NCBI GenBank assembly: GCA_958450365.1
Contig: CAUEEP010000740.1
Location: 611,501-675,500, forward strand
Length of the DNA: 64,000 bases
Reading direction: 5' to 3'
From: Mesorhabditis belari
Lineage: Eukaryota; Nematoda; Chromadorea; Rhabditida; Rhabditidae
A model generated the notes under the pieces. It saw only the letters and a program-made list of their open reading frames with translations. It searched no databases and had not been told where the DNA came from. Each line of letters starts with the position of its first letter. The stretch's first letter is position 1. Both the position numbers and the translations under genes were made by a program. Positions 1 through 12,786 of the stretch are shown here, piece by piece.

Positions 1-1874
1 GAAAAGAAAGTAGAAAAGAATCTCGATCGTTTCTCTCAGACCCATCCATTCTCTTCTTTTCCTTTCCCGATCTGGCTCAAATCCCTTTCTTCCCTTCAAC
101 TCTTTGATGACAATCTGTCCATCGAAAATGTCTCCATTTTTTTTTCAATCGAAACATTTACCAGCTGGCAGGTGACAGGGCACATTGGTCTTCGAGAAGA
201 GAACGTTTACAGTGCACAAAGATGCACAGTGCTTTATAATAAACATGTACACAGTTACAGTATACAGCTAAACAATTGTGACACACAGTCTTTATTCAGA
301 ACGAGTTGATCTCTTGCAGGTACAAGGCATGAAATCTTGGCACTTTGCACGTCATAACTTTAGTACAAGACATCTTTGAGTCAAGTGAAGCCAGATGGCA
401 ATGGGTTCTCTAAAAGATGGGTGATTTAGAAAACTATCATATTCCTTTCTTTAGCTTTATCCATTCTGCTTCTCGTTGATCTCTGATCCACTTAACAAAA
501 CCACAATTATTCAGAGGTGACAAATACTCAATACTTTTTGGCTGAAACTCAATAACCTCGAGGAATCGGATCTCAGAACATATATGAAATCGGAGAAAAA
601 AAGGGTGCCAGGTCGAGACGATTCCCTCCCTTTCTAATGGGTAAAGAAAGAAAAGAAAAGAAAGAGTTGATCCGTCTATATCTTTCCTTTCTTTCTTTCT
701 TTTGGTCCCCTATTACACTGTCGTTTTGAGACCACTTGGGGAAGCTCACCGCTGGCGAGGAGAAAGACCCCAATTCATATAGAGAACAACTCACTGGGGG
801 GATGAGAATTCGCTCGTCCAAGGGGATTTCGTTTATTGATGGATGAGGAAAATCATAAAGATACAAAAGGGATATCGTTTCTACCATCCATTGGTAAGAA
901 AGAGTTGATCCATCTATATCTTTCCTTTCTTTCTTTCTTTTGGTCCCCTATTAAAAACGACAGTGTAAAGATACAAAAGTGGTATCGTTTCTACCATCCA
1001 TTTACAGTAATAAGGGTTTTATCATTCAGCTATTTCGTTTACAAATGACAAAACTGAATGAATTCTTTGACTAGAGTGTGTCCATACCGACTTCTATGAA
1101 CTGTGAACTTGCCTCTAACTGTAATGCGTAATCTTGCCTCTAACTTTTATCGATTCTACTTTAAATCTTTTCGATATCCTTTGTAAAACCTCATAGAATC
1201 AAAATAAAATAGATATTTTACGATAAAAACTAGAGCAAGAGTACGATAGTTTCTAAAAGTTGACAAACGTTTGCCTATTTTAGAGCCTACTGTCAACTTT
1301 TGCCTATTCTACAAACGATAGAGTGAAATCGATTCTTTTCAAGGCCCTAAACATTTCCTAATCGTAATAAAATAGCAAATCTTTTCTTTTCGTCGTTTTG
1401 TTTATAAATTGTGCATTGACATTTGGGATCTCTTTCCCTCTTTTTGTCCGCTCCTTGAGATTTTTCTAGAGAGACTTGGGTCAAAATAGAGCCCAAACGG
1501 GATTCCCCTTTTCTCCCAAAAGCTACTAAGCCTCGGATTTGAAACGTTAAAACATGAGCGATGGAGTGTCGATTCCCCTCTTCAATCTTCAGTGCATCGA
1601 TATCTCGATCCAGCTTTCCTTGATCTTCCCCTCAATTCCTCTCTTCTCTCAGTCAATCTCTGTTGTAACCCAACTGTTTGTGTGACTCACACCATTCATC
1701 ATTTCAAATAAGATTGTGCAATGAAAATTTCCCCCTCAAAAAGCATTGGTTTATTTATTGGCTAACAAGGGGAAACAAATAAAACAGACATTGACGCTGC
1801 TCATTGATAAAGATCAAGAAAATCCCGAACAAAAGAAATTTTGAATTGACTTTACCGTAATCATTTTCTATTTT
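1..1874. other. Gene-free, AT-rich stretch at the left edge
   Basis: I find no exon chain with credible splice signals on either strand. Short open frames here have low-complexity content and overlap pyrimidine-rich simple sequence. The only structure I can name is the interleaved duplication at about 661-1001, listed separately. Confidence 0.5.
661..1001. repeat. Interleaved duplicated block (two units, each twice)
   Basis: A ~53-bp unit beginning agagttgatcc and ending ttggtcccctatta occurs at about 664-715 and 902-953. A second ~35-bp unit (gatacaaaag...taccatccatt) occurs at about 858-892 and 967-1001. The words next to the first unit (cactgtcgtttt, then aaaacgacagtg) are reverse complements, so a small inversion accompanies the duplication. 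No coding content. Confidence 0.7.
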
Positions 1875-2184
1875 GGGGGTAGGCTACTTTGCGCCAAATT
1901 TTTTTGCGCAACAGGGTCATTTGCGCAACTGGATCGTTCGCGCAACTCGCTATAACTTTCTTCTAGCTGGACCAATCTTTATCATTTTGGTTTCATTTTG
2001 TAGATCTCAATAAGTGCAACAAAATGAAACCAAAATTTGTTGCACTTATTGAGATCTACAAAATGAAACCAAAATCATAAGGATTGTCCGACTTAGAAGA
2101 AAGTTATGGCGAGTTGCGCAAACGATCCAGTTGCGCAAATGACCCTGTTGCGGAAAAAATTTGGCGCAAAGTAGCCTAGCCCCT
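1875..2184. repeat. Long palindrome (MITE-like), ~310 bp
   Basis: The left arm starts ggggtaggctactttgcgcc and the right arm ends ggcgcaaagtagcctagcccc, its reverse complement with few mismatches. The arms hold several gcgcaa words and meet at a short centre near 2020-2030. A transcript would fold into a ~150-bp hairpin. No coding content. The type matches foldback or MITE elements common in nematodes; the superfamily is not determined. Confidence 0.85.
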
Positions 2185-2653
2185 ATTTTGCACTAGTTCA
2201 ATCAGTAAGCAAACCAGCCATTTCCCACTAAACAGAATGCTATTTTGATTCCTGAGAATGCGATTTATCAATAATTTTTAATAGTTATTATCTTCTGGAT
2301 AGGAGGTTCTTGGTGGCCGAGATTGGACAAACTGAAAAGGGTTTGTTTGAAAAGATTCTGATACTTGGAAACCTTTGGCACTTGATGTCCGTAACGAGAT
2401 CGAAGGAACGAGTGATATTTAGCGATGAAAAGAATAAAGAGAATGTTCACGAAAAACGTGAACAGGACAAGGCCCAATACGTAGATGATCACAACCTGAA
2501 AGAGATTTTAAAAAAGATTTGATGTTGATGAAGATTTACCGCTTGATAGGAAGCCGTTTGATAGTTTTTGCTCACTTTCAGAATTCGAGCCAGCAGAACA
2601 GCTAAATTTTAATTGTTTTAATTGTCTTTGCTTTTCACTTTGGTTAAACTAAC

Positions 2654-3088
2654 TACCGTATTTCTTCGAATAGAAGACCGGGTAAAGAGTATCATCGCGT
2701 ACTCCTGCGTAGCAGCCCTTTTTAAAATTTCTTTTCTGCATAAAAACTTTCAATCAAGTGCTATAGAGCTGGAAAATGGGTCAAAAATCTGTTAGGTCAT
2801 GTGGTATTTTTGACCCATTTTCCAGCTCTATAGCACTTGATTGAAAGTTTTTATGCAGAAAAGAAATTTTAAAAAGGGCTGCTACGCAGGAGTACGCGAT
2901 GATACTTCTTTACCCGGTCTTCTATTCGAAGAAATACGGTATCTAACTTTGATACAGTATCTTAGGCTACAGTAATCGGATTGGAGTGAGCTGAGTTTCA
3001 GCACAGATATACCGTTCAAATGATTTTCTCAAAATGAAATTGGATACTTTATCTATAGAACGACGATAGGATACTGTAGGAAAGTTCA
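2654..3088. repeat. Palindromic repeat family P2, copy 1, with 147-bp flank
   Basis: A ~288-bp palindrome (2654-2941) opens taccgtatttcttcgaatag and closes with its reverse complement. The next ~147 bp (to 3088) are not palindromic but recur with the palindrome at 7069-7502, so the mobile or duplicated unit is larger than the hairpin. The central loop is inverted relative to the second copy (see findings). Confidence 0.88.
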
Positions 3089-3889
3089 GAACATTTGATC
3101 AGATCAATTTGATCATATTCACAAGACAAAGTCGATCACATCGGTGATTGAATGAAAACTGGCGACTTGATTGACAATCAATCAATCAAGTGACTACGAG
3201 AGTTTTCCTAAAATATGCTCCTTTTTTTGGAGCATATCCTTTGCTCCAGAGCTCTTTCCAGTTTCCCCTAGTTTATGGAGATTTTGTGAGAATGAACGAG
3301 AATAGTTTTTTAACTAATTCTTAAATAAGTTTTCCGTTTCGAATCCAATCCCAATTCATTTTCTTTATTGAGCAACGGCAACAAATCACTCATTTTATTC
3401 TTTTATGCTTTTTCTTGATTCAATTTACTAATTTATTAATTCATTATCAATTTATCAATCAATTTACTCATTATTTTAATTTCAATTTTACACAAATAAT
3501 TACAACCGACTTTATTTTTCGAAACAAAAGCTTTCTTTTCTCTTCTTCACAGTCTACGTGACCAGAGCTTTGTCAAAATTTTTTTAGAGTAAATGAGACA
3601 CGTGTCCGTGTTGTTATTGGTGAAAAGAAAAAGGAGAGATTCGGTAAAGATGTTAGACTGATAGATGAGTTGCTTGGAGTGGGAGAAGAGGTGCGAATGG
3701 ATGTCATCAGGATAAGTATCCCTCTTTGCAATAGAGACAGAGAAAGAATTTTGATGAAAACGTGAACTTTTCTTTGAACTCTTTCCTTTCTTTTTTTTTT
3801 CTTGATTTTTAATTTCATCAAAATCTCTTTGCTATTCACATTGTGAAAGAAGAAAAGCCAACGAGCAAATGCATTTATTTCAGTTTTTC
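3089..3889. other. Gene-free stretch
   Basis: No supported exon. It contains small hairpins: inverted atatgctcc/ggagcatat arms near 3214-3237, and an inverted cttgattgac/gtcaatcaag-like pair near 3165-3192. The rest is AT-rich sequence. Confidence 0.4.
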
Positions 3890-5795
3890 TGGACTTCTTA
3901 ATAAAACAATAAAACAATTAAATTAAGGTAGAAGTTTGCAGAAAATATTTATCGGAGACTTTTCTCTCAATTTGATTTTGAGTCTAATTTCAATTTGATT
4001 TGATCAATTTGTAAAGTTAAGAGTAATTTTTGGTGCCGAATATGAATATGAGAAATGTGCTTTGAACAGTTTTAAATGCCAGTTTTTCTTTTTTTTTACT
4101 TTTTTTTGCTCTATTTGTAGAAAAATGTTAGATTTTGATGAAGAAGCATTGAGTAAAGTTGTTTTATTTTATAGAAAACTTGGCCAACAGTATTAGTATT
4201 AGTAGAATAGTAATGAAATTGTGAATGCGAATTTGAAATTCTTTAAACATCGATATTTACGGAAAAAAGATCAACAAGTACCAAATTCCTTCAATTCACT
4301 TCAATTTGATGAAGAAGCATTGAGTAAAGTAGTTTTGTAAAATAAACATAACATAACATTTTAACATAAACCCGGCCAATAGATTCTACGACTCTGAAAA
4401 CCCCTCACAAATTTACAGCTTAATATCTTCTTTTTGTACCATCTATTGGGTTGATGGAAAAGTCCTTTCCGATTTTTTGGGAGAGTACCTTAAATTTGTC
4501 CAATTTTGACGTTTTATAGCTCATCCTAAAGCTGAATTCAAGACGGATCGATTGGTAAAAACCGTTTTAAGATATCTCTTTTCTAAAAGCTTTTACAGCT
4601 ATTTTAGTAAAGGGCGACAGAGCCAAAAAATGGCTGTAATAGTTTTATTTTATAGAAAACCTGGGTGTTAAAAAGTAACCGCAGCTCGAGTCAAGTCTCG
4701 ACTTGGTTACCTGCGCCTGACGGCAACTATCGCTTCCACGGATCTTTTCGCTTCAAAAATTTTTCCAGTATATTAAGGATATAAATTACTCAATATTTCT
4801 ACCAAAACTCAAGCGCCAAGCTTAGATTCTATCGAGATATGAGAATCCAAAGTTCAAAGTAGGCGTTTTTCGCCTAAAATAAGGCTTTTTCGAAAAACAA
4901 AGATCTAGCTCTAGAAGACGAACAAACAAAAGGATTTCTTTTCTTTTATTTTCTTTCTTTTATTTTCTTTCTTTTATTTTCAAATAGCCTTAATTGGCGG
5001 TATTTTCTTAAACGAAAAGCCTAGCTATTGCCAGAAATACATTTCCCAGAAAATGTGTCATTTTGTCATTTTTGACCTTTCAACTTAAAAGTTACCCAAG
5101 TCTTTAATAGTCACTCCAATTCCAAAATCTTTTTCCACTATTTTTTTGCTGAGATTCAGGGCTTTCGAACAGTATACAATACTTATTGGCTGAGGCTTGC
5201 AATGTTTTTATTTTTGGAAAGTTATGTGAGCGCTCGTTTCATTCCCATCACCCTAATGCACAAATTTGAGCTTTCGCTATAGCTTTCGTTTAGTGAATAT
5301 GACTGATAGTCATAAGGAGCACACTCTACTCATCTTACTCTAAAATTCTTTCATTTATTCTTTCATTTTCGGATTGCCAAGTACCAAGGTTTTTCACAAC
5401 TTTTTTTTTGGGCATAACTTTGTGTGCAAAGAGCTTCGAAGTCAGTGCGCAATCGAGGTTCATTTACCCCCAATTCCAAGTTCCCAAAAACAAAACTCTA
5501 ACTCGATTTTTTTGTTCCAAAAAAACTTCCCTTTTTGTTTGAAGGTTTTCTTTATTTTTATTTTTGACTACATATTTTTGGCAGATCTTCTCAAAAAAAA
5601 AAACTGGCATTTAAAACTGTTCAAAGCACATTTCTCATATTCATATTCGGCACCAAAAATGACTCTTAACTTTACAAATTGATCAATTTAGACTCAAAAT
5701 CAAATTGAGAGAAAAGTCTCCGATAAATATTTCCTGCAAATTTCTACCTTAATTTGATTGTTTTATTAAGAACAATTGTTTTATTAAGAACTACA
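3890..5795. mobile_element. 1.9-kb element with ~190-bp terminal inverted repeats
   Basis: Sequence at about 3894-4090 (taataaaacaa ... ttaaatgccag) recurs as its reverse complement at about 5604-5790 (ctggcatttaaaactg ... ttattaagaac), with high identity. The ~1.5-kb interior has no convincing transposase. It holds internal direct repeats (gatgaagaagcattgagtaaag near 4136 and 4309) and a pyrimidine-rich triplication (tttcttttatttt, about 4936-4980). This fits a nonautonomous DNA element with long inverted ends, or an inverted duplication. The exact outer boundaries and target duplication are uncertain; a short word (ttttggcagatcttctca) is repeated at ~5576 and ~5797. Confidence 0.6.
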
Positions 5796-7068
5796 CATTT
5801 TTGGCAGATCTTCTCAACTAATCCTTTTCCTCAATTTTCAGATTACCACCCTCAATCCTTGTCAATTTCAATTTCAATTTCAAATTCCATCCCTGATTCA
5901 TTCATTTTTTTTTAAATTTCCGTACTTATTCCCTAAATGTGCTGATGTTTGAGACGTGTAAATCGAATAAAGCGGTTATTATAGTGGAATTGAATCGCTT
6001 TTCGAAATAAACTGATTTTTTTGGGGTATTCATAGAAGAAAAAGGAGACAAGGTTGATCCTTTTTGAAGAAAAGAGAAAGATGAAGAAGACGTTCGGGGA
6101 AATTCCCCGAAAAAAAACTGAGAAGAAAAGTGCGCTTGGATCCCCTTTGAAGGGTTAGGCTGAGCAAAAAACATCAAGCATCACAAGAAGGGATGGAGGG
6201 AGGGATGGCGGGAGGGAGGGAGGAGTGATTGACCCTCCGTCACCCCATCTCATTCCATTCAAGCACTCAGTCTACTATATTTTCAAAGTGTTCCCCTTGT
6301 TCACTCAGTACAAAATCTTCTAGTTTCGTGGGGAATTTCAGACAAAAGAGCAGCTAAGAAAATGAACGAGAAAGTTGAACTTCGTAGCTTTCAAAATTGC
6401 CCCATTTCTTTGAATTTTTGCATAAAATTAAAAGATATTCAACTAGAGCTTAGGGGACAGTATATCATCTCAAGAAGTGCTCAAAACAAGCGTTTTGCTT
6501 GAATGTTTTTGCATGGAATAATGGAAAAGGACTTCGGTTCCTTACTGTTGGTTTCGGAATTGGATTAATGATTAAGAGAGACCAACGGGGGCATGCGTAC
6601 CGTTACGCGAGAGGTGAAATTCATGAAAATCATGAATTCAATGAAAATTCATGGACCGTAGCGTGACGAACTAAAGTATAATTATAGTATAATTAAAGTG
6701 TAATTAAAGTATAATTAAAAGTATAATTAAAGTATAATTAAAAGTATAATTAAAGTATAATTAAAAGCAAATCTTTGAAAATATATAGTCTACCTAATCA
6801 AAATTGACTGATAACTGGATCCAAGCCAGCAAGCCAGTTAAATGCTCGACTACTTTCCACACCTTGGTTTGTATTACTATAACTAGAATTTTTCTCGTAT
6901 TACTATAACAAAATCTTAAAGTGTTTGACTAGAAAAAGATAGCTTTTTTAGGTTTTGTGTGAATCAGATTGACTCTTTCGCTATTTCTTCCAGGCTACTC
7001 AACCAAAATTAAGCTTTTTTTTACCAAACAATTCTGCGTTTGTTTCAAAACAGACCTAATCACTATTT
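5796..7068. other. Gene-free stretch with simple repeats
   Basis: No supported gene. It holds a purine-rich G tract (ggga/gggag units) at about 6190-6228 and an AT-rich tandem array of the word agtataatta at about 6675-6768, roughly eight imperfect units alternating in spacing by two bases. Confidence 0.5.
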
Positions 7069-7502
7069 TACCGTATTTCTTCGAATAGAGGACCGGGTAA
7101 AGAGTATCATCGCGTACTCCTGCGTAGCAGCCCTTCTTAAAATTTCTTTTCTGCATAAAAGTTTTCAATCAAGTGCTATAGAGCTGAAAAATGACTCAAA
7201 AATACCACATGACCTAACAGATTTTTGAGCCATTTTCCAGCTCTATAGCACTTGATTGAAAGTTTTTATGCAGAAAAGAAATTTTAAAAAGGGCTGCTAC
7301 GCAGGAGTACGCGATGATACTCTTTACCCGGTCTTCTATTCGAAGAAATACGGTATCTAACTTTGATACAGTATCTTAGGCTACAGTAATCGGATTGGAG
7401 TGAGCTGAGTTTCAGCACAGATATACCGTTCAAATGATTTTCTCAAAATGAAATTGGATACTTTATCTATAGAACGACGATAGGATACTGTAGGAAAGTT
7501 CA
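7069..7502. repeat. Palindromic repeat family P2, copy 2, with flank
   Basis: This is the second copy of the unit at 2654-3088: a palindrome at 7069-7355, followed by the same ~147-bp non-palindromic flank in the same orientation. Arms are near identical to copy 1. The ~29-bp loop is the reverse complement of the loop of copy 1. Confidence 0.88.
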
Positions 7503-7771
7503 TATCATATTCACAAATGGTTCGATTACGGTACTAGTGAAACTGGTGGTAAGATATTTTTACACCGACGTCCCCTTGTTTAAACTAGCCTGTAGAACGT
7601 GCATTCGACTTTAAATTGCACCTAGAACACAGTAATCAGTTCTACAGAGATGAGTACGGTACACTAGGCTTTCTTATAAGGCAAAATGCACACGTAGCAC
7701 TTTTAAGATTAAGAAAGGTTTCGGGGAAAAACCGAAGCTCGAAAGTTTCGAAAGAACAAAAAATTTTTGTT

Positions 7772-8521
7772 TCAAGACAATTGTTTCTTGTAACTAAACA
7801 AACCAAAAGCGAAAAGATGCATGAAAATGCCGACGAGAAGCGCCATGAAATTGGGAATGACGAAAACAGGACGGTAGTATTTGAATGAGAGACAAATCAC
7901 CAAAAGAGAGAACAGCCAAAACGTGCAAAAAGCCACGTACCTAGATTGTTGATATGATTTGAATTATTTTGGAAGTTATTTATAAAATTTATACCAAGCC
8001 ATTCCCAATTCGACCCATGCCATCGCCCATCTGAAAACTGATTGAAATTAAAAGCCAACAATAAAAGCACGTCAAGTTTTTTTACCAAAAATGAGCTTCC
8101 TGCTTACCTATTCGGCTGAACAGTGAGCGTTTTTCCCTAAAAATTTCGTTTCCTTGAGAATTTCATAAATGAAACTCACCGCAGCAGTGTATTCAGCTTG
8201 TTCGGTTGCGTTGGGCGTTGGTTGGGTGTAATATGATTCCCAGGTACGGTAACGATCAAGAATGATACCGCCTGAGGCCAGACACAACAAATCGATGATC
8301 AACTGGAATGGGGAAAGTGAGAAATTTGAGTTGCAGTAAGACATTCCGAGTTATCATGCACGGCGAACACTCTCCAAATACCGTAATCAAATGTGGGCAT
8401 AAGTCAGAATGAGTTACCGTAACCTTCCCCGAAATTCAACACAAATTTTTAGCACCTGAAGTGATACAGCGATACCAGCAGCAGTCACCACGTTGCACCC
8501 ACAAAATCTCTCTGACGCCAT
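7772..8521 (-). CDS. Small multi-pass membrane protein (nematode-type, unassigned)
   Basis: Five exons (8456-8521, 8180-8302, 8108-8136, 7995-8030, 7772-7940) with GT-AG borders join into an intact 140-residue frame (423 nt with stop). The N-terminus has a Cys-x-Cys pair (residues 7-9), then a hydrophobic segment around 11-38, a loop with an Asn-Ala-Thr glycosylation site, and two or three more membrane segments in the second half (about 74-106 and 110-135). The start lies five bases behind a tttcag acceptor, which suggests spliced-leader addition. The layout recalls small LAPTM4/DUF7027-type tetraspan proteins, but I cannot assign a family with certainty and infer no function beyond membrane location. 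The 5' neighbour is ALKBH6, ~530 bp away. Confidence 0.7.
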
Positions 8522-9047
8522 TTTCTCTGAAATTCAGGTGTATCACTTAGGTAAGCTTATGAAAAGACAAGTTTTCAAAACCGTAGTGGTCAAACGAAGT
8601 TAGATAAAGAATTCAGCTCAAAATCAAGTTGATAAAAAAAGAAAGTTTCAAGTTGTTGTGAAAGAAATGACGGAAAAAAAAAGTTGGGAGGTGGATGATG
8701 GGTTGAGCGTCGTTTCATGGGGCAACCATCCGCCCCTTCCTTTCCACCCATTCTATATGCGCAACGAGAATCGGAAATTCTGTTGAAGAAAGCGACCGTA
8801 AGGTTCACAATTGGTGATTCAAAAAAAAACGAGAGTTTCACTCAAAAACATCTACGACAAGTTGGCGTTCGGGTACATGAAAGGGGATCTAGACTGACTT
8901 AAATTTTTAGTTTTTGTCCATCATTTCCATTTGCTTTATGTTTCATAGGTCTTTAAAAATTTATACGGATCACAAGCCAATAGAAAATCACAAGTCTCAC
9001 CCAAACATCATTAAAAATATCCGAAGCAACAAATTGGCAAGAAGGGT
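8522..9047. other. Intergenic spacer between ALKBH6 and the membrane-protein gene
   Basis: Contains the putative trans-splice acceptor (tttcag) just upstream of the start at 8521 and presumably the promoter or intercistronic region of the membrane-protein gene. No further exon recognised. Confidence 0.4.
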
Positions 9048-10181
<1,134 letters not shown>

Positions 10182-10541
10182 ATCTAAAAAGCTTTGTAAA
10201 AACTCTGGCAGAAAATTTCAGGAAACACTCAAGTGTAGGGTGCTTTTTCTTTATCTTTAAGCCATTGGGAAATAATATTTATTCGTTTCAAAATTGCTGC
10301 ATATGGAATGGGAAGCAGAGTCGAGATTGAGGTAGACGACAAAGACAGTCCGGCAATTAATACTAAAGATCAACAAAAAAGAAACGAAATAATATACAAG
10401 ATGTTGACACTTTGCAGAATTAGTACATAGGTAACCAGCCCCATAAAAGAGATATGTACAAATAATGTAAGCATACGAAATCCATTTAGAGTACAAAAAA
10501 AATAAACAAAATAAGTAGTTTTCAAAATATGAGGATCGCAT
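10182..10541. other. Spacer between FoxN and ALKBH6
   Basis: AT-rich intergenic sequence containing the 3' flank of the FoxN gene and the 5' flank of ALKBH6. Open frames here are antisense or random, and I see no structured element. Confidence 0.4.
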
Positions 10542-12566
10542 TTATAATGTAAGATTCGTGGGGAAAGTGACAGGAGAATCACCTTTATAGGGGCTTTGTT
10601 CAAGAGCACAGTTTAAAAGTGAATTGTTTGTGAGTGCTGCATGAGCAGCTTCATATGAAGAGAAGAGTGTACGCACCGGTGATTCTTCAACATTTGAACG
10701 AAACGAGCACAGAAAGTCCCTAAACCAGTTGATACAGATGCCAAAAATTCCAATTACTAACCTCTCTGGCGAGTTTTCTTCTTTCGTTGGCGTAATCTCC
10801 AATTTCGATATGTAATCAAGTGGTAGAAGTTCGCTGAGGCTTTTTACTGGCGTCTTGGAGCTCGCAAGGCGAGGTTGCGGTTGAAGCATTAGCGGAGCAT
10901 TGGTCGACCTCTAAATCAGCAGCATGTACAAACAAATATGCAGACGAAACTGACCCTCAGAATATTTGGTTTATGACTGAGATTTTGTTGCCTTGCAGTC
11001 GAACTTGTGGCCGCGATCAGTCCACGGTCGTCTCTAGCCGAAACACGTACAGGAAATGTGATGGTTGTCTGAAAAAAATTACATAAAAAGCGTACAAGTT
11101 AGAGCTTTAAAATATAAAGATATACCTTATTTTGGACCTTTGTCTCCGGGAATCCAATTCCGACGCGATCATTCAAATCCAGGACAGGTCGGCTGGGACC
11201 AGGATGAGAGGATGCATGTGGAACGGTGCGTCGAGGTGATTCAATATGACCTGTAGCATCTAATGCTTCAATAGCGTGACCGTGGGTGGTGGCGATTCCA
11301 TTTCCACTTTGTACAATCAACACCTAAACAATTATTATCAATAAGTTAAAACTTAAACAGACATTTTTCATCGCTGGATAGATTGTATTCTCAATGGTGC
11401 GTAATGAGCGATCTTCTCGGGGAACCTAGAAGTATTTAATTTTGGAATGATGTATTGAAATGATTTACTCCTCGTCGCCCCTCGTGCACAGCATCAATAT
11501 CTTCTAAACAAAATAGCATTTTATTTGTCTAAAGCTCTTCACGTGCCAGGTCGTCTAATTGCTTCCTCAATATTTCCAGCGTCTTTATCGCGCCATCTTT
11601 GCAAATCTGCTTCCATTTTTGCAGCTTTTTCTGGTCTAATCATCCACAAACAAGACTTTCGGCCCTGTCATTATTATTATTTTTAGTAATCAAAACTAGT
11701 TCAATTAAAATACCTGCACTCCGGGAGTTTCAACTTCAATTTTCATAAAACACTTGTTTAGAGACAGATTGTGACGCACTGAATTTTTCCAACCAGATGG
11801 AGCAGTCTTGAAATATGGGAAATTTTCACTAAAATATGACTAAACATGATAATTAGTTATCAAAAATTACCACATAAATGCGTAAATTTCTGAAACTGTA
11901 AGACGTCCGGTACGGCTAAAATAAACAGATTTTCTTATTTATGCAACTGCAATTTACCTGTTTTTCAAAGCCAGAGCAATTAAGCAAGAATAAGAATAGT
12001 TGGGTTTAGGAAAACATCGCCCATTTGTTGAAGGCCCATGAGTTTTTGAATCGGAACGATCAATCTAAAGGATCATTGAAGTGTTAAAATGATTGAGTAA
12101 AGAGCTACCATCTCAAATCCAGATGCAGCTAGATCGCTAAAACGAGAAACGTCGACTTCATCCATCCAATCATCCTCGTCGTATGAGCCAGATGGCAATT
12201 GAAGTTGGCTTGCTTCATTGGATTGTTCCTAAACCTCTTTCATCATAATTTAGCCAGAAACAATGTAGATTAAAAAACAAACCTTATTAACCAGGTAAAT
12301 TGGTTTGACATCGATCAGTTCGTTGTCTTCATTGCACAAAGAATAATGGCTTTCTTCAGACAAACCTATCAAAAGTTATATTGAACAAGTAACAAGGTGT
12401 ATACCATTTGTTTTCCCATTTAAAAGCATTTTGGCATTCCCATTTTCCAGAAGAAAGTTGCTAAAATTAATTTAGATAAAGAAATCTCATAACAAGCTCA
12501 CTTTTTGAAGTCCTGTGAATACGAAGAGCCAAACGAACCACTATCACCACCAGAATCCAGACTCAT
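10542..12566 (-). CDS. Forkhead transcription factor, FoxN1/4 type
   Basis: About fourteen exons, roughly 460 residues. The forkhead domain spans exons between ~12064 and ~11550: [16 protein letters not shown], then [36 protein letters not shown], and a wing ending [20 protein letters not shown]. The last piece is the diagnostic FoxN1/4-type ending (CLW...PxKxxKM...LxxW). The N-terminus is acidic and Ser-rich; the C-terminal half is Pro/Ser-rich and low in structure. The start [10 protein letters not shown] lies at 12566. One intron after the forkhead (about 11506-11543) only keeps frame if a GC donor is used. The C. elegans FoxN-like factor fkh-8, tied to ciliated sensory neurons, may be the counterpart, but that is inference. 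Confidence 0.88.
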
Positions 12567-12786
12567 CGATATCGCTTCAACGTTTGAGTAAGAATGATTA
12601 AAATAAACAAAGTGTACCAAATTCAGAGAAATAATTAACGGATAAAACCGTTGAAAGCAAAAAAATTTTTAACGATGTTTTATTTCTATATTACAAAGTA
12701 AAAAAACAAGCAAAGCAGAAAATATCACAATTTCTTGGCAACTTCTTCGAGTATAATTTTATCCAAAAGTCGTATTCTTTTATGTT

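Noticed and set aside
573..1048. Open frames of 104 and 70 residues on opposite strands
   Set aside because: Low-complexity Phe/Ser/Leu content from pyrimidine-rich repeats, no splice signals, overlapping the interleaved duplication.
5374..5682. Plus-strand frame of 102 residues rich in Phe and Asn
   Set aside because: It runs into the right inverted arm of the 1.9-kb element and has only compositional bias.
6672..6768. AT-rich array as a replication origin or centromere signal
   Set aside because: Only ~100 bp of simple repeat, with no further support.
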